Shown piece after piece: positions 23,840 to 32,187 of a stretch of DNA of 64,000 nucleotides. The notes beneath the pieces were generated by a model that saw nothing but the letters and a program-made list of their open reading frames with translations, was not told where the DNA came from and ran no database searches. This stretch comes from Pseudomonas sp. (GTDB lineage: Bacteria > Pseudomonadota > Gammaproteobacteria > Pseudomonadales > Pseudomonadaceae). The stretch covers positions 62,001-126,000 of the forward strand of contig NZ_JAUXMX010000061.1 of assembly GCF_030683065.1 (NCBI RefSeq), in the 5' to 3' direction. A program made the translations under genes and the position numbers. The first letter of the stretch is position 1. Each line of letters starts with the position of its first letter.

Positions 23840-26065
23840 TTAAAGCAGCGAAGCGATCGCGGCGTTGAAGGTTGGGCTAGGACGCATGGCCTTGCTAGTC
23901 AGCTCCGGGTTCGAACGGTAGTAACCGGCAATGTCGACTGGCGTACCTTGCACGGCACTGAGTTCGGCAATGATGGTTGCTTCGTTGTCGCTCAGGGTTT
24001 TAGCCAGTGGGCTGAAGTGCGCTTGCAGCGCCGCGTCTTCAGTCTGTGCCGCCAGCTCTTGTGCCCAGTACATCGCCAGGTAAAAGTGGCTGCCACGGTT
24101 ATCCAGCTCACCGGTTTTGCGCGACGGCGATTTATTGTTGTCGAGCAGCTTGCCGGTGGCCGCATCCAGAGTCTTACCCAGCAGCTTGGCACGCTGGTTG
24201 TCGTTCTTGATGCCCGTCTCTTCCAGTGATACCGCCAGGGCCAGGAACTCGCCGAGCGAGTCCCAGCGCAGATGGTTTTCTTCGATGAGCTGTTGCACGT
24301 GCTTCGGTGCCGAGCCACCAGCGCCAGTTTCGTACATGCCGCCGCCTGCCATCAGTGGCACGATCGAGAGCATCTTGGCCGAAGTGCCCAGTTCCATGAT
24401 AGGGAACAGGTCAGTCAGATAGTCACGCAGGACGTTACCGGTCACCGAAATGGTGTCCAGGCCACGAACCAGGCGCTCCATGCTGATGCGAATGGCTTCG
24501 TTGTAGCCCATCATGCGGATATCCAGGCCGCTCAGATCATGTTCCTGCAGGTAGGCCTCTACCTTCTTCTGCAACTCACGGTCATGGGCGCGCTCGGGGT
24601 CGAGCCAGAAAATCGCCGGGGTATTGGACTGGCGAGCGCGGGTCACGGCCAGCTTGACCCAATCGCGGATCGGTGCGTCTTTGGTCTGGCAGGCACGCCA
24701 GATGTCGCCGGCTTCAACGTCATGCTGCATCAGCACGCTGCCGTCGGCCAGTACTACGCGCATGGTGCCATCGGCGGTCATTTCGAAGGTTTTGTCGTGG
24801 GAGCCATACTCTTCTGCTTTCTGCGCCATCAGGCCAACATTCGGCACGCTGCCCATGGTGGTCGGGTCGAAGGCGCCGTTGGTTTTGCAGAAGTTGATCA
24901 TTTCCTGGTAGATGCGGGCGTAGGTGCTTTCTGGCATCACCGCTTTGGTGTCCTTGAGCTTACCGTCCTTGCCCCACATCTGCCCGGAGCTGCGAATCAT
25001 TGCTGGCATCGAGGCGTCGACGATCACGTCGCTCGGGATATGCAGGTTGGTAATGCCCTTGACCGAGTCAACCATGGCCATTTCCGGGCGGTGGCTGTAG
25101 CAGGCATGGATATCATCCAGAATTTCTTCCTGCTGCGAGGCCGGCAGAGATTTGATCTTGTCGTAGACGCTGCTGATGCCGTTGTTCGGGTTGACGCCCA
25201 GCTCTTCAAACAGCTTGCCGTATTTGTCGAATACATCCTTGTAGTAAACGCTGACCGCATGGCCGAAGACGATCGGGTGCGACACCTTCATCATGGTGGC
25301 CTTAACGTGCAGCGACCACATCACGCCGGTTTCTTTGCAGTCCTGCAGCGTCGCCTCGAAGAACTCCCGCAGCTTGCGGCAGCTCATGAACATGCCGTCG
25401 AACACTTCGCCTTCTTGCAGCGCCAACTGTTTCTTGAGTTCGACCTTGCCGTCTTTACCGACGAACTCGATGCGCACGTCACCGGCCTTGTCCATGGTGA
25501 TCGACTGTTCGCTGGAGAAGAAGTCACCGCCGCGCATGTAGTCGGCATGAGACTGGGAGGCCATGCTCCACTTGCCCATCGAGTGCGGGTGCTTGCGCAC
25601 GAAGGCTTTGACCGCTGCTGGGGCGCGGCGGTCGGAGTTGCCTTCGCGCAGAACCGGGTTCACCGCGCTGCCGAGAATCTTGCTGTAACCGGCGCGGGCT
25701 TGTTTTTCTGCCTCGGTTTGCGGGTCTTCCGGCAAATCAGGGATGTTGTAGCCCTGAGCCTGCAGTTCTGCGATGGCCGCCTTTAGTTGCGGTACCGAGG
25801 CGCTGATATTGGGCAGCTTGATGATGTTGGCTTCTGGGTCAGTCGCCAGAACCGCCAGTTTGGCGAGGTCGTCCGAGACGCGTTGGTCGGCGTCCAGGTG
25901 CTCGGCAAAGCTTGCAAGAATTCGCCCTGCAAGAGAGATGTCACTGGTTTCGACGGCTATGTCAGCGGATGCCGCGAAAGCTTCTACAATTGGCAGAAGC
26001 GAATAAGTGGCAAGGGCTGGAGCTTCATCGGTGAAGGTGTAGATGATCTTCGAACGTTTGGACAT
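23840..26065 (-). CDS. idh: Monomeric NADP-dependent isocitrate dehydrogenase
   Basis: A 741-residue enzyme of the monomeric IDH-II family. It oxidatively decarboxylates isocitrate to 2-oxoglutarate with NADP+ in the TCA cycle. The sequence starts MSKRSKIIYTFTDEAPALATYSLLP and is alignable throughout. Landmarks include SDRRAPAAVKAFVRKHPHSMG (substrate serine/asparagine region, about 132-152), GAFDPTTMGSVPNVGLMAQKAEEYGSHDKTF and TRARQSNTPAIFWLDPERAHD. Length is normal. It is transcribed divergently from icd, which encodes the unrelated dimeric enzyme for the same reaction. The long shadow frame on the opposite strand (24.3-25.8 kb) is not a gene. Confidence 0.97.
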   Translation of the reverse strand: MSKRSKIIYTFTDEAPALATYSLLPIVEAFAASADIAVETSDISLAGRILASFAEHLDADQRVSDDLAKLAVLATDPEANIIKLPNISASVPQLKAAIAELQAQGYNIPDLPEDPQTEAEKQARAGYSKILGSAVNPVLREGNSDRRAPAAVKAFVRKHPHSMGKWSMASQSHADYMRGGDFFSSEQSITMDKAGDVRIEFVGKDGKVELKKQLALQEGEVFDGMFMSCRKLREFFEATLQDCKETGVMWSLHVKATMMKVSHPIVFGHAVSVYYKDVFDKYGKLFEELGVNPNNGISSVYDKIKSLPASQQEEILDDIHACYSHRPEMAMVDSVKGITNLHIPSDVIVDASMPAMIRSSGQMWGKDGKLKDTKAVMPESTYARIYQEMINFCKTNGAFDPTTMGSVPNVGLMAQKAEEYGSHDKTFEMTADGTMRVVLADGSVLMQHDVEAGDIWRACQTKDAPIRDWVKLAVTRARQSNTPAIFWLDPERAHDRELQKKVEAYLQEHDLSGLDIRMMGYNEAIRISMERLVRGLDTISVTGNVLRDYLTDLFPIMELGTSAKMLSIVPLMAGGGMYETGAGGSAPKHVQQLIEENHLRWDSLGEFLALAVSLEETGIKNDNQRAKLLGKTLDAATGKLLDNNKSPSRKTGELDNRGSHFYLAMYWAQELAAQTEDAALQAHFSPLAKTLSDNEATIIAELSAVQGTPVDIAGYYRSNPELTSKAMRPSPTFNAAIASLL

Positions 26066-26432
26066 TTAGGATTAACTCTCTTCTTTGCTAAGCGAGCACA
26101 GAATCTCGAGATGCGCAGGTAAGCGCGTTCGCTCAAAGTCGTCAATGAGCCGAAAGTCGAGGATTTGCCGCAGTGATGTTGGATGCACCAGTAGAGCGTT
26201 GAGCAGTTTAACGGTCGAGACGCGGTAGCAACTCAACCGTTTCAAGGGCCTGCTGCCTCGTTCAAAACAGGCAAGCCCTTATGACTCGTTAGTCACGGCT
26301 ACAAGTATACCATTGCACTAAGGTACTGAAGAATGACCTTCTACCTATAGACAAAGGAACAGCTGTCTCGCCTGAATCAAGTGGGTTACGCTCGGGAGAG
26401 ATACGATTTCTAACCACAAAGCGGAGTCAAGC
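26066..26432. other. Divergent idh/icd control region
   Basis: 367 bases without a gene. It must hold promoters for both isocitrate dehydrogenases. Some A/T-rich hexamers (for example TATACC at about 26306) could be -10 elements, but no confident -35/-10 pair or operator was identified. Confidence 0.5.
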
Positions 26433-27689
26433 ATGGGATACCAAAAGATCCAGGTGCCAGCAACCGGTGACAAAATCACCGTCAATGCAGATATGTCGCT
26501 TAACGTACCGCACAACCCGATCATTCCTTATATCGAGGGCGACGGCATTGGCATCGATATTAGCCCTGTGATGATCAAGGTGGTCGATGCAGCCGTCGAA
26601 AAAGCCTACGGCGGCAAGCGCAAAATCTCCTGGATGGAGGTTTATGCGGGCGAGAAAGCCACTCAAGTGTATGACCAGGACACCTGGCTTCCTCAGGAAA
26701 CCCTGGACGCTGTCAAAGACTATGTCGTATCGATCAAGGGGCCGCTCACCACTCCGGTTGGTGGTGGTATTCGCTCCCTCAACGTGGCTCTGCGCCAGCA
26801 ACTGGACCTCTATGTTTGCCTGCGCCCAGTGCGCTGGTTCGAGGGCGTACCGAGCCCAGTGAAAAAGCCTGGCGACGTCGATATGACGATCTTCCGGGAA
26901 AACTCCGAAGATATTTATGCCGGCATTGAGTGGAAAGCCGGTTCGCCGGAGGCTGATAAAGTCATCAAGTTCCTCAAAGAGGAAATGGGCGTCACCAAGA
27001 TCCGCTTCGACGAAAACTGCGGTATCGGTATCAAGCCGGTTTCCCGAGAAGGTACCCGTCGACTGGTGCGCAAGGCGCTGCAGTATGTGGTCGATAATGA
27101 TCGCGACTCGCTGACCATTGTGCATAAAGGCAACATCATGAAGTTCACTGAAGGTGCCTTCAAGGAGTGGGCGTACGAGATTGCTGCTGAAGAGTTTGCC
27201 GCAACCCTGCTCGACGGCGGTCCCTGGATGCAGTTCAAGAATCCGAGAACCGGCAAGAACGTGATCGTCAAGGACGCCATCGCCGATGCCATGCTCCAGC
27301 AGATCCTGCTGCGCCCGGCTGAGTACGATGTGATCGCCACGCTCAACCTGAATGGTGATTACCTGTCCGATGCCCTGGCAGCCGAAGTGGGTGGTATCGG
27401 GATTGCGCCTGGCGCCAACCTGTCCGACAGCATTGCCATGTTCGAAGCGACTCACGGCACCGCGCCGAAGTACGCCGGCAAGGATCAGGTAAATCCGGGT
27501 TCGCTGATTCTGTCAGCTGAAATGATGTTGCGGCACATGGGTTGGCTCGAAGCGGCAGACCTGATCATCAAAGGCACCAACGGTGCTATCTCGGCCAAGA
27601 CAGTGACCTATGACTTTGAGCGTCTGATGGATGGCGCGCAGCTGTTGTCCTGCTCGCAGTTTGGCGACGCCATGATCGCTCATATGTAA
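26433..27689 (+). CDS. icd: Dimeric NADP-dependent isocitrate dehydrogenase
   Basis: A 418-residue enzyme of the isopropylmalate/isocitrate dehydrogenase family and the second TCA isozyme in this window. Visible motifs are the isocitrate-binding loop GGGIRSLNVALRQ (the Ser equivalent to E. coli Ser113, target of IDH kinase), YAGIEW, the NLNGDYLSDALAAEVGGIGIAPGANLS metal/substrate signature and the adenine-binding end GTAPKYAGKDQVNPGS with the HGTAPKYAG motif. The start has AGCGGAG upstream. Phosphorylation by AceK, if present elsewhere, would divert isocitrate to AceA (13.7 kb). A strong terminator follows. Confidence 0.97.
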   Translation: MGYQKIQVPATGDKITVNADMSLNVPHNPIIPYIEGDGIGIDISPVMIKVVDAAVEKAYGGKRKISWMEVYAGEKATQVYDQDTWLPQETLDAVKDYVVSIKGPLTTPVGGGIRSLNVALRQQLDLYVCLRPVRWFEGVPSPVKKPGDVDMTIFRENSEDIYAGIEWKAGSPEADKVIKFLKEEMGVTKIRFDENCGIGIKPVSREGTRRLVRKALQYVVDNDRDSLTIVHKGNIMKFTEGAFKEWAYEIAAEEFAATLLDGGPWMQFKNPRTGKNVIVKDAIADAMLQQILLRPAEYDVIATLNLNGDYLSDALAAEVGGIGIAPGANLSDSIAMFEATHGTAPKYAGKDQVNPGSLILSAEMMLRHMGWLEAADLIIKGTNGAISAKTVTYDFERLMDGAQLLSCSQFGDAMIAHM

Positions 27690-27705
27690 GCTGTTCTGTG
27701 TTAGC

Positions 27706-27735
27706 AAAAGGCCAGTCAATTGACTGGCCTTTTTT
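27706..27735 (+). terminator. Rho-independent terminator of icd
   Basis: A perfect palindromic stem (AAAAGGCCAGTCA and complement, AT-rich tip) ends in a run of T residues, 17 bases after the icd stop. Confidence 0.93.
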
Positions 27736-27736
27736 G

Positions 27737-28050
27737 TGTCAATCCTGACGCAAGAAGACGCGCGCACCGCTGAGCAGCGTCGCTGACTAAAGCGAAGCGC
27801 AAGTGTGTGAGGGAGCCCGCTTAGCGGTCTGGGTGGGCATGCAACCGCGCAGTGGCGTGTGGCCCAGTGCCGAGGTGGCCTGCTTGAGCGCTGCGCGCAA
27901 AAGCTGCACCTGCATTTCTTCTGGCTGCAATCTTTCGGATTGCCCAGTGAGGCGATGCATGTGGGGTTGTTTGGTTGGGAGGCGGCCTGTTAAGGCCGCA
28001 CCCTATGCCTCGGTGGGTGCATCCATGCACCTTGTCGCTGTTGCCCAGCC
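27737..28050. other. Intergenic junction icd/fabB
   Basis: About 310 bases without a gene between convergent icd and fabB. It contains two small hairpins, GCGGCCT-GTTA-AGGCCGC at 27982-27999 and GGTGCAT-CC-ATGCACC at 28016-28031, neither with a U-tract. It marks the boundary between two blocks that are far apart in PAO1. A forward frame at 27803-28246 runs into fabB antisense and is not credible. Confidence 0.5.
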
Positions 28051-29271
28051 TTACTTACCGGCCCAGCGTTTAAGCACCAAGGTGGCGTTGGTGCCACCAA
28101 AGCCGAAGCTGTTGCTCATTACGGTGTCGATCTTGGCGTTTTCGACGGTGCTGCGCTGGATCGGCAGGTCGGCGATTTCAGGGTCTATTTCGTCGATATT
28201 GATCGAGCCGGCAATGAAGTTGCCTTCCATCATCAACATGCAGTAGATCGCTTCCTGCACGCCAGCGGCGCCCAGGGAGTGACCGGTCAGGCTCTTGGTC
28301 GAGCTGATGGCCGGAGCCTTGGCGCCGAATACTTCACGTACTGCGCGGCTTTCTGCGACGTCGCCGACCGGAGTCGAGGTGCCGTGGGTGTTCAGGTAAT
28401 CAATCGGTGTATCGACGGTAGCCAGCGCTTGCTGCATGCAGCGCACGGCACCTTCGCCGCTCGGAGCAACCATGTCGTAGCCGTCGGAAGTGGCGCCGTA
28501 ACCGACGATTTCCGCGTAGATCTTGGCGCCGCGCTTGAGTGCATGCTCCAGCTCTTCAACCACTACCATGCCGCCGCCGCCGGCGATGACGAACCCGTCA
28601 CGCTTGGCGTCGTAGGCGCGCGAGGCTTTTTCCGGGGTGTCGTTGTACTGAGTGGAGAGGGCGCCCATGGCGTCGAACAGGAAGCTCTGGGTCCAGTGTT
28701 CTTCTTCGCCGCCGCCGGCAAACACCATGTCCTGCTTGCCCATCTGGATCTGCTCCATGGCGCTGCCGATGCAATGAGCACTGGTGGCGCAGGCAGACGA
28801 GATGGAGTAGTTGACGCCCTTGATCTTGAACGGCGTTGCCAGGCATGCGGATACGGTGCTGCCCATGGTGCGTGGTACACGGTAAGGGCCGACACGCTTG
28901 ACGCCCTTCTCGCGCATGATATCCAGTGCTTCCATTTGGTTGAACGTGGAAGCGCCGCCGGAACCGGCAATCAAGCCGACGCGCGGGTTGGAAACGTCTT
29001 CAGCGCTGAGCCCGGAGTCCTTGATAGCCTGTTCCATGGACAGGTAGGCGAAAGCTGCTGCATCGCCCATGAAGCGAAAGACTTTGCGGTCGATCAGTTC
29101 TTCGAGTTTCAGATCAATAGAGCCGGACACCTGGCTACGCAGGCCCATCTCGGCGTATTCCGGATTGAAACGGATACCTGCCCGGCCAGCGCGAAGATTG
29201 GCGGAGACGGTTTCTTTATCATTGCCCAGGCAGGAGACGATGCCCAGACCGGTAATCACGACGCGACGCAT
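28051..29271 (-). CDS. fabB: 3-oxoacyl-[acyl-carrier-protein] synthase I (FabB)
   Basis: A 406-residue condensing enzyme of type II fatty acid synthesis, needed to elongate the cis-3-decenoyl-ACP made by FabA. The thiolase-fold active site is complete: nucleophile Cys161 in SISSACATSAHCIG, His296 in NTHGTSTPVGD and His331 in SLTGHSLGAAG. The N-terminus MRRVVITGLGIVSCLGND is normal. It follows fabA by 11 bases, forming the fabAB unsaturated fatty acid operon known from Pseudomonas. Regulation by DesT/FabT-like repressors is known in the genus, but no operator was recognised here. Confidence 0.97.
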   Translation of the reverse strand: MRRVVITGLGIVSCLGNDKETVSANLRAGRAGIRFNPEYAEMGLRSQVSGSIDLKLEELIDRKVFRFMGDAAAFAYLSMEQAIKDSGLSAEDVSNPRVGLIAGSGGASTFNQMEALDIMREKGVKRVGPYRVPRTMGSTVSACLATPFKIKGVNYSISSACATSAHCIGSAMEQIQMGKQDMVFAGGGEEEHWTQSFLFDAMGALSTQYNDTPEKASRAYDAKRDGFVIAGGGGMVVVEELEHALKRGAKIYAEIVGYGATSDGYDMVAPSGEGAVRCMQQALATVDTPIDYLNTHGTSTPVGDVAESRAVREVFGAKAPAISSTKSLTGHSLGAAGVQEAIYCMLMMEGNFIAGSINIDEIDPEIADLPIQRSTVENAKIDTVMSNSFGFGGTNATLVLKRWAGK

Positions 29272-29282
29272 GGGGGAATCCT

Positions 29283-29798
29283 TTAAAAACTGTCGGTAGA
29301 TGTGAACAGGCCGACACGCAGGCCTTCGGCACTGTAGATCTCGCGGCCATCGACACTCACGCTGCCGTCGGCGATAGCCAGGACCAAGGAGCGGGCGATG
29401 GTGCGCTTGATATGAATGTTATAGGTAACCTTCTTGGCGGTCGGCAGGACCTGACCAAAGAACTTCACTTCACCCGAGCCCAGGGCGCGACCGCGGCCGG
29501 GATTGCCCTGCCAGCCGAGGTGAAAGCCAACCAGCTGCCACATGGCGTCGAGGCCCAGGCAACCAGGCATTACCGGATCACCTTCGAAATGGCAGGCGAA
29601 GAACCACAGGTCCGGGGTTATATCGAGCTCGGCGACTATTTCGCCCTTGCCGTACTTGCCGCCGGTATCGCTGATGTGAGTGATGCGGTCGATCATCAGC
29701 ATGTTCGGCGCGGGCAGTTGCGCATTACCTGGGCCGAACAGTTCGCCGCGGCTGCAGCGCAACAGATCATCCCGGGTGAAGGCGTTTTGTTTGGTCAT
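29283..29798 (-). CDS. fabA: 3-hydroxydecanoyl-ACP dehydratase/isomerase (FabA)
   Basis: A 171-residue hotdog-fold enzyme that dehydrates 3-hydroxydecanoyl-ACP and isomerises the product to the cis-3 form, the branch point to unsaturated fatty acids. The catalytic pair is in FACHFEGDPVMPGCLGLDAMW (His69 and Asp83; the numbering is one lower than E. coli). The active-site tunnel segment FHLGWQGNPGRGRALG follows. Length and motifs are complete. The start MTKQNAFTRDDLL has GAGGAGCT upstream. It is the first gene of the fabA-fabB operon. Confidence 0.97.
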   Translation of the reverse strand: MTKQNAFTRDDLLRCSRGELFGPGNAQLPAPNMLMIDRITHISDTGGKYGKGEIVAELDITPDLWFFACHFEGDPVMPGCLGLDAMWQLVGFHLGWQGNPGRGRALGSGEVKFFGQVLPTAKKVTYNIHIKRTIARSLVLAIADGSVSVDGREIYSAEGLRVGLFTSTDSF

Positions 29799-30006
29799 GC
29801 GAGCTCCTCAAAATATCCCATGCGCCAAGGCTGGGTGGATCGTCCTGGCCGGTCACGCCGCTATTGTGCGTCTACCGATAGCCTAGTCATAGACTGTTGC
29901 GTTGTGGTGAAAGTCACAGCGCGCTGAGTACAGCGCTATTTCATCCCCGACATCTTGCCACAGAGGGGCGTGTTGGTAAGCCCATGTACGTCAAGCCTGA
30001 ACACTT
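29799..30006. other. fabA upstream region
   Basis: About 200 bases that should include the fabAB promoter. No operator with confident dyad symmetry was recognised. It ends at the MITE-like element. Confidence 0.4.
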
Positions 30007-30008
30007 TA

Positions 30009-30259
30009 ACAGACCGTTGAAAAACAACTGCGCTCGGCTATGTGGCTATGTTGATGTGCAGCGCTGCGGCATGCTGTGAAATCAACGGTTGGCCCGTGGC
30101 GAGCGAAGCGAGTCAATTAACTAGCGCGCCCCGAAGGCCGAGTGACACGAGTAATGTTCATGTACAGCACGTGCGCTCAACTACTAGGCAGTCCAGTCCG
30201 CTTCCTCGGCCGCCTGCGTCTTGCCTCGCCATCGAGCGCTACATTTTTTAACGGCCTGT
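30009..30259. mobile_element. MITE-like element with TA target duplication
   Basis: ACAGACCGTTGAAAAA at the left end and TTTTTTAACGGCCTGT at the right end form 16-bp terminal inverted repeats with two mismatches. Each end is flanked by TA (30007-30008 and 30260-30261). The 251-bp interior has no gene. Short TIR ends with a duplicated TA are typical of non-autonomous elements moved by IS630/mariner-type transposases. No transposase is in the window. It lies between fabA and the hybrid kinase gene. Confidence 0.65.
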
Positions 30260-30279
30260 TAGCTGTCTGGGCAGCTGGT

Positions 30280-32187
30280 TTAGGGGCCAGGTGGCAGCCA
30301 GTTAAGTAGTATCCGTTGCAGATCGGCGCGCTTGAAGGGTTTGGCCAGGTAGTCATTCATGCCTGCATCCAGGCAGGTTTCGCGGTCGCCTTGCAAGGCA
30401 TTGGCGGTGAGGGCAATGATCGGTATGTCTGCCCGGCCGTCGAGGAGTCGGATGCGCCGGGTGGCGTCATAACCATCAAGGATCGGCAAGCGGCAATCCA
30501 TCAGGATGGCGGCAAAGTGCTCGCGCTCGACACTTTGCACTGCCTGCGCGCCGTCGCAGGCCAGGCGAACCTGGTACCCGAGGCTGCGTAGCATGGCTTC
30601 GATCACGGTTTGGTTAACTGGGTTGTCTTCGACCAGTAGCACCACTTGTCCTTGCCCCTGGTCGACTTTATTGGCGATGCCCAGGCTTGCATGCCGCAAC
30701 TGGCGCGAGAAGGGCAAGGGTATCTCCAGGGTGAATACCGAGCCCTGCTGCTCCTGGCTTATGGCGCGCAAGGTGCCGCCCATGCGTTCGGCCAGGGTGC
30801 GGGCAATCGGCAGGCCCAGGCCTGTGCCGCCATAGCGCCGGGAGATCGAGGTATCCGCTTGCTGAAAGGCATCGAACATGTGCTCCAGGCGTTCGGCTGA
30901 TACGCCGATGCCCGTGTCATGCACCGAGCAAGTGAGCCACATCACGTGGTTGTCCAGCGCTTTCCAGCAGATATCTACGCGGATGCTCCCTGTTTCAGTG
31001 AACTTCAGCGCATTACCAATCAGGTTGACCAGAATCTGTCGAATACGGGTTGGGTCGCCTTGTACTTCAAGCGATTCCAGGCCGCCCGGGGTGTTCAGTT
31101 GCAGCTCCAGGCCGCGTTGTTGGGCGCTGTGCTGAAACATATGTACACAAGTCTGCAGCAGCTCCAGCACGTTGAAAGGGATGCACTCCAGCTCCAGGGC
31201 GCCGCGCTCGATACGTGAGAAGTCGAGAATGTCATTGATGACTTTCAGCAGGTGTTCGGTGGATTCGGCCGCCAGCGCCGCATATTCCGCCTGCTCCTGG
31301 GTCATTTGAGTAGTTTCCAGCAGTTGCAGCATGCCCAGCACCCCATTCATGGGGGTGCGCAGTTCGTGGCTCATCATGGCCAGGAAGTCGGATTTTGCAC
31401 TGTTGGCCTGCTCCGACTCCTCGCGTGCCTTGATCAGCAGCGCAATGGCCTGCTCTTGCTCGCGGCTGGCGTGATTCAGGCCATTGGCCAGGTTGTTGAT
31501 GTGTTGAGCCAGGACGCCCAGTTCACCATCTTCGATTTCGGGCAGGGTGGTGCTGTAATCGCCGCCCTGAATCGCTGTGACTGCAGTGCTCATCGCGCTG
31601 AGTGGGCGTGACAGCTGTCTTGCCAGGCGGCGTGCCAGGATGAAAGTCAGGAACAGAGCCAGTAGCGCCAGTGCTGCAGCTTTAAAAAGGATTTCCTGTT
31701 GGCGGGTGTTGAAGGCGTCATTAGACATGCCGACCACTACGCGACCGAGATCTTGTTCGACTGCTTGTATCGGATCAGTAACCCGGGGCTGCAGAAAGTC
31801 GCTATCCAGCGTGATTCGCTGCAGGCGAATGGGCGCGTGGAAGAGATCCACCTGCGTGTTGCCTTGCCCATTGCTGTTGGGTCGTTCGACATACACCAGG
31901 ATATTGTCGGCGTGGTCACGCACTTCGAGGAAGCGCACGTGTGGTGTCTTCAGGGTGGCCTGCAACAGAGCGTCGAGCACTTCCAGGTTGCCAGAAATGA
32001 CACCGTATTCGGTTGCCGGAGCCAGCTGGCTAGCAATCAGCTGGCCGGTGTGGTCAAGCTCTTGGCGCAGATCCTGTAAGCGCACAAAGGTGAAAAAACC
32101 GGTCAGCAGCAGGGTCATCAATAGCGCCGGACCGACACTGATCAACTGCGTGCGGGTATGGATATCCCAGCCGCGGCTCAGCTTCAT
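30280..32187 (-). CDS. Hybrid sensor histidine kinase with receiver domain, PA1611-like
   Basis: A 635-residue membrane protein. Helix 1 is at about 15-35 and is followed by a periplasmic sensor of about 130 residues. Helix 2 (about 168-185) leads to HAMP (RQLSRPLSAMSTAVTAIQGGDYS). The HisKA box is MMSHELRTPMNGVLG, and the HATPase has N-box LIGNALKF, DTGIG and GGTGLGLPIA. A C-terminal receiver has the phospho-Asp in ILMDCRLPILDG and Lys in YLAKPF. No Hpt domain is present, so phosphate must pass to a separate HptB-like protein. It overlaps the binding-protein gene (ATGA). Next to fabA in PAO1 lies PA1611, a hybrid kinase that interacts with RetS/GacS; that correspondence is inferred from position and domains. 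Confidence 0.9.
   Translation of the reverse strand: MKLSRGWDIHTRTQLISVGPALLMTLLLTGFFTFVRLQDLRQELDHTGQLIASQLAPATEYGVISGNLEVLDALLQATLKTPHVRFLEVRDHADNILVYVERPNSNGQGNTQVDLFHAPIRLQRITLDSDFLQPRVTDPIQAVEQDLGRVVVGMSNDAFNTRQQEILFKAAALALLALFLTFILARRLARQLSRPLSAMSTAVTAIQGGDYSTTLPEIEDGELGVLAQHINNLANGLNHASREQEQAIALLIKAREESEQANSAKSDFLAMMSHELRTPMNGVLGMLQLLETTQMTQEQAEYAALAAESTEHLLKVINDILDFSRIERGALELECIPFNVLELLQTCVHMFQHSAQQRGLELQLNTPGGLESLEVQGDPTRIRQILVNLIGNALKFTETGSIRVDICWKALDNHVMWLTCSVHDTGIGVSAERLEHMFDAFQQADTSISRRYGGTGLGLPIARTLAERMGGTLRAISQEQQGSVFTLEIPLPFSRQLRHASLGIANKVDQGQGQVVLLVEDNPVNQTVIEAMLRSLGYQVRLACDGAQAVQSVEREHFAAILMDCRLPILDGYDATRRIRLLDGRADIPIIALTANALQGDRETCLDAGMNDYLAKPFKRADLQRILLNWLPPGP

Noticed and set aside
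24272..25786. Open frame of 504 codons on the + strand
   Set aside because: Antisense shadow of the monomeric isocitrate dehydrogenase gene, His/Ala/Val-rich without family features.
27710..27725. GTCAATTGAC resembling part of a FleQ box
   Set aside because: It is the tip of the icd terminator hairpin and lacks the central TAAA of the consensus.
27803..28246. Rightward frame at the icd/fabB junction
   Set aside because: Half of it is antisense to fabB; the translation is Ala/Arg/Ser-rich and unlike a protein family.
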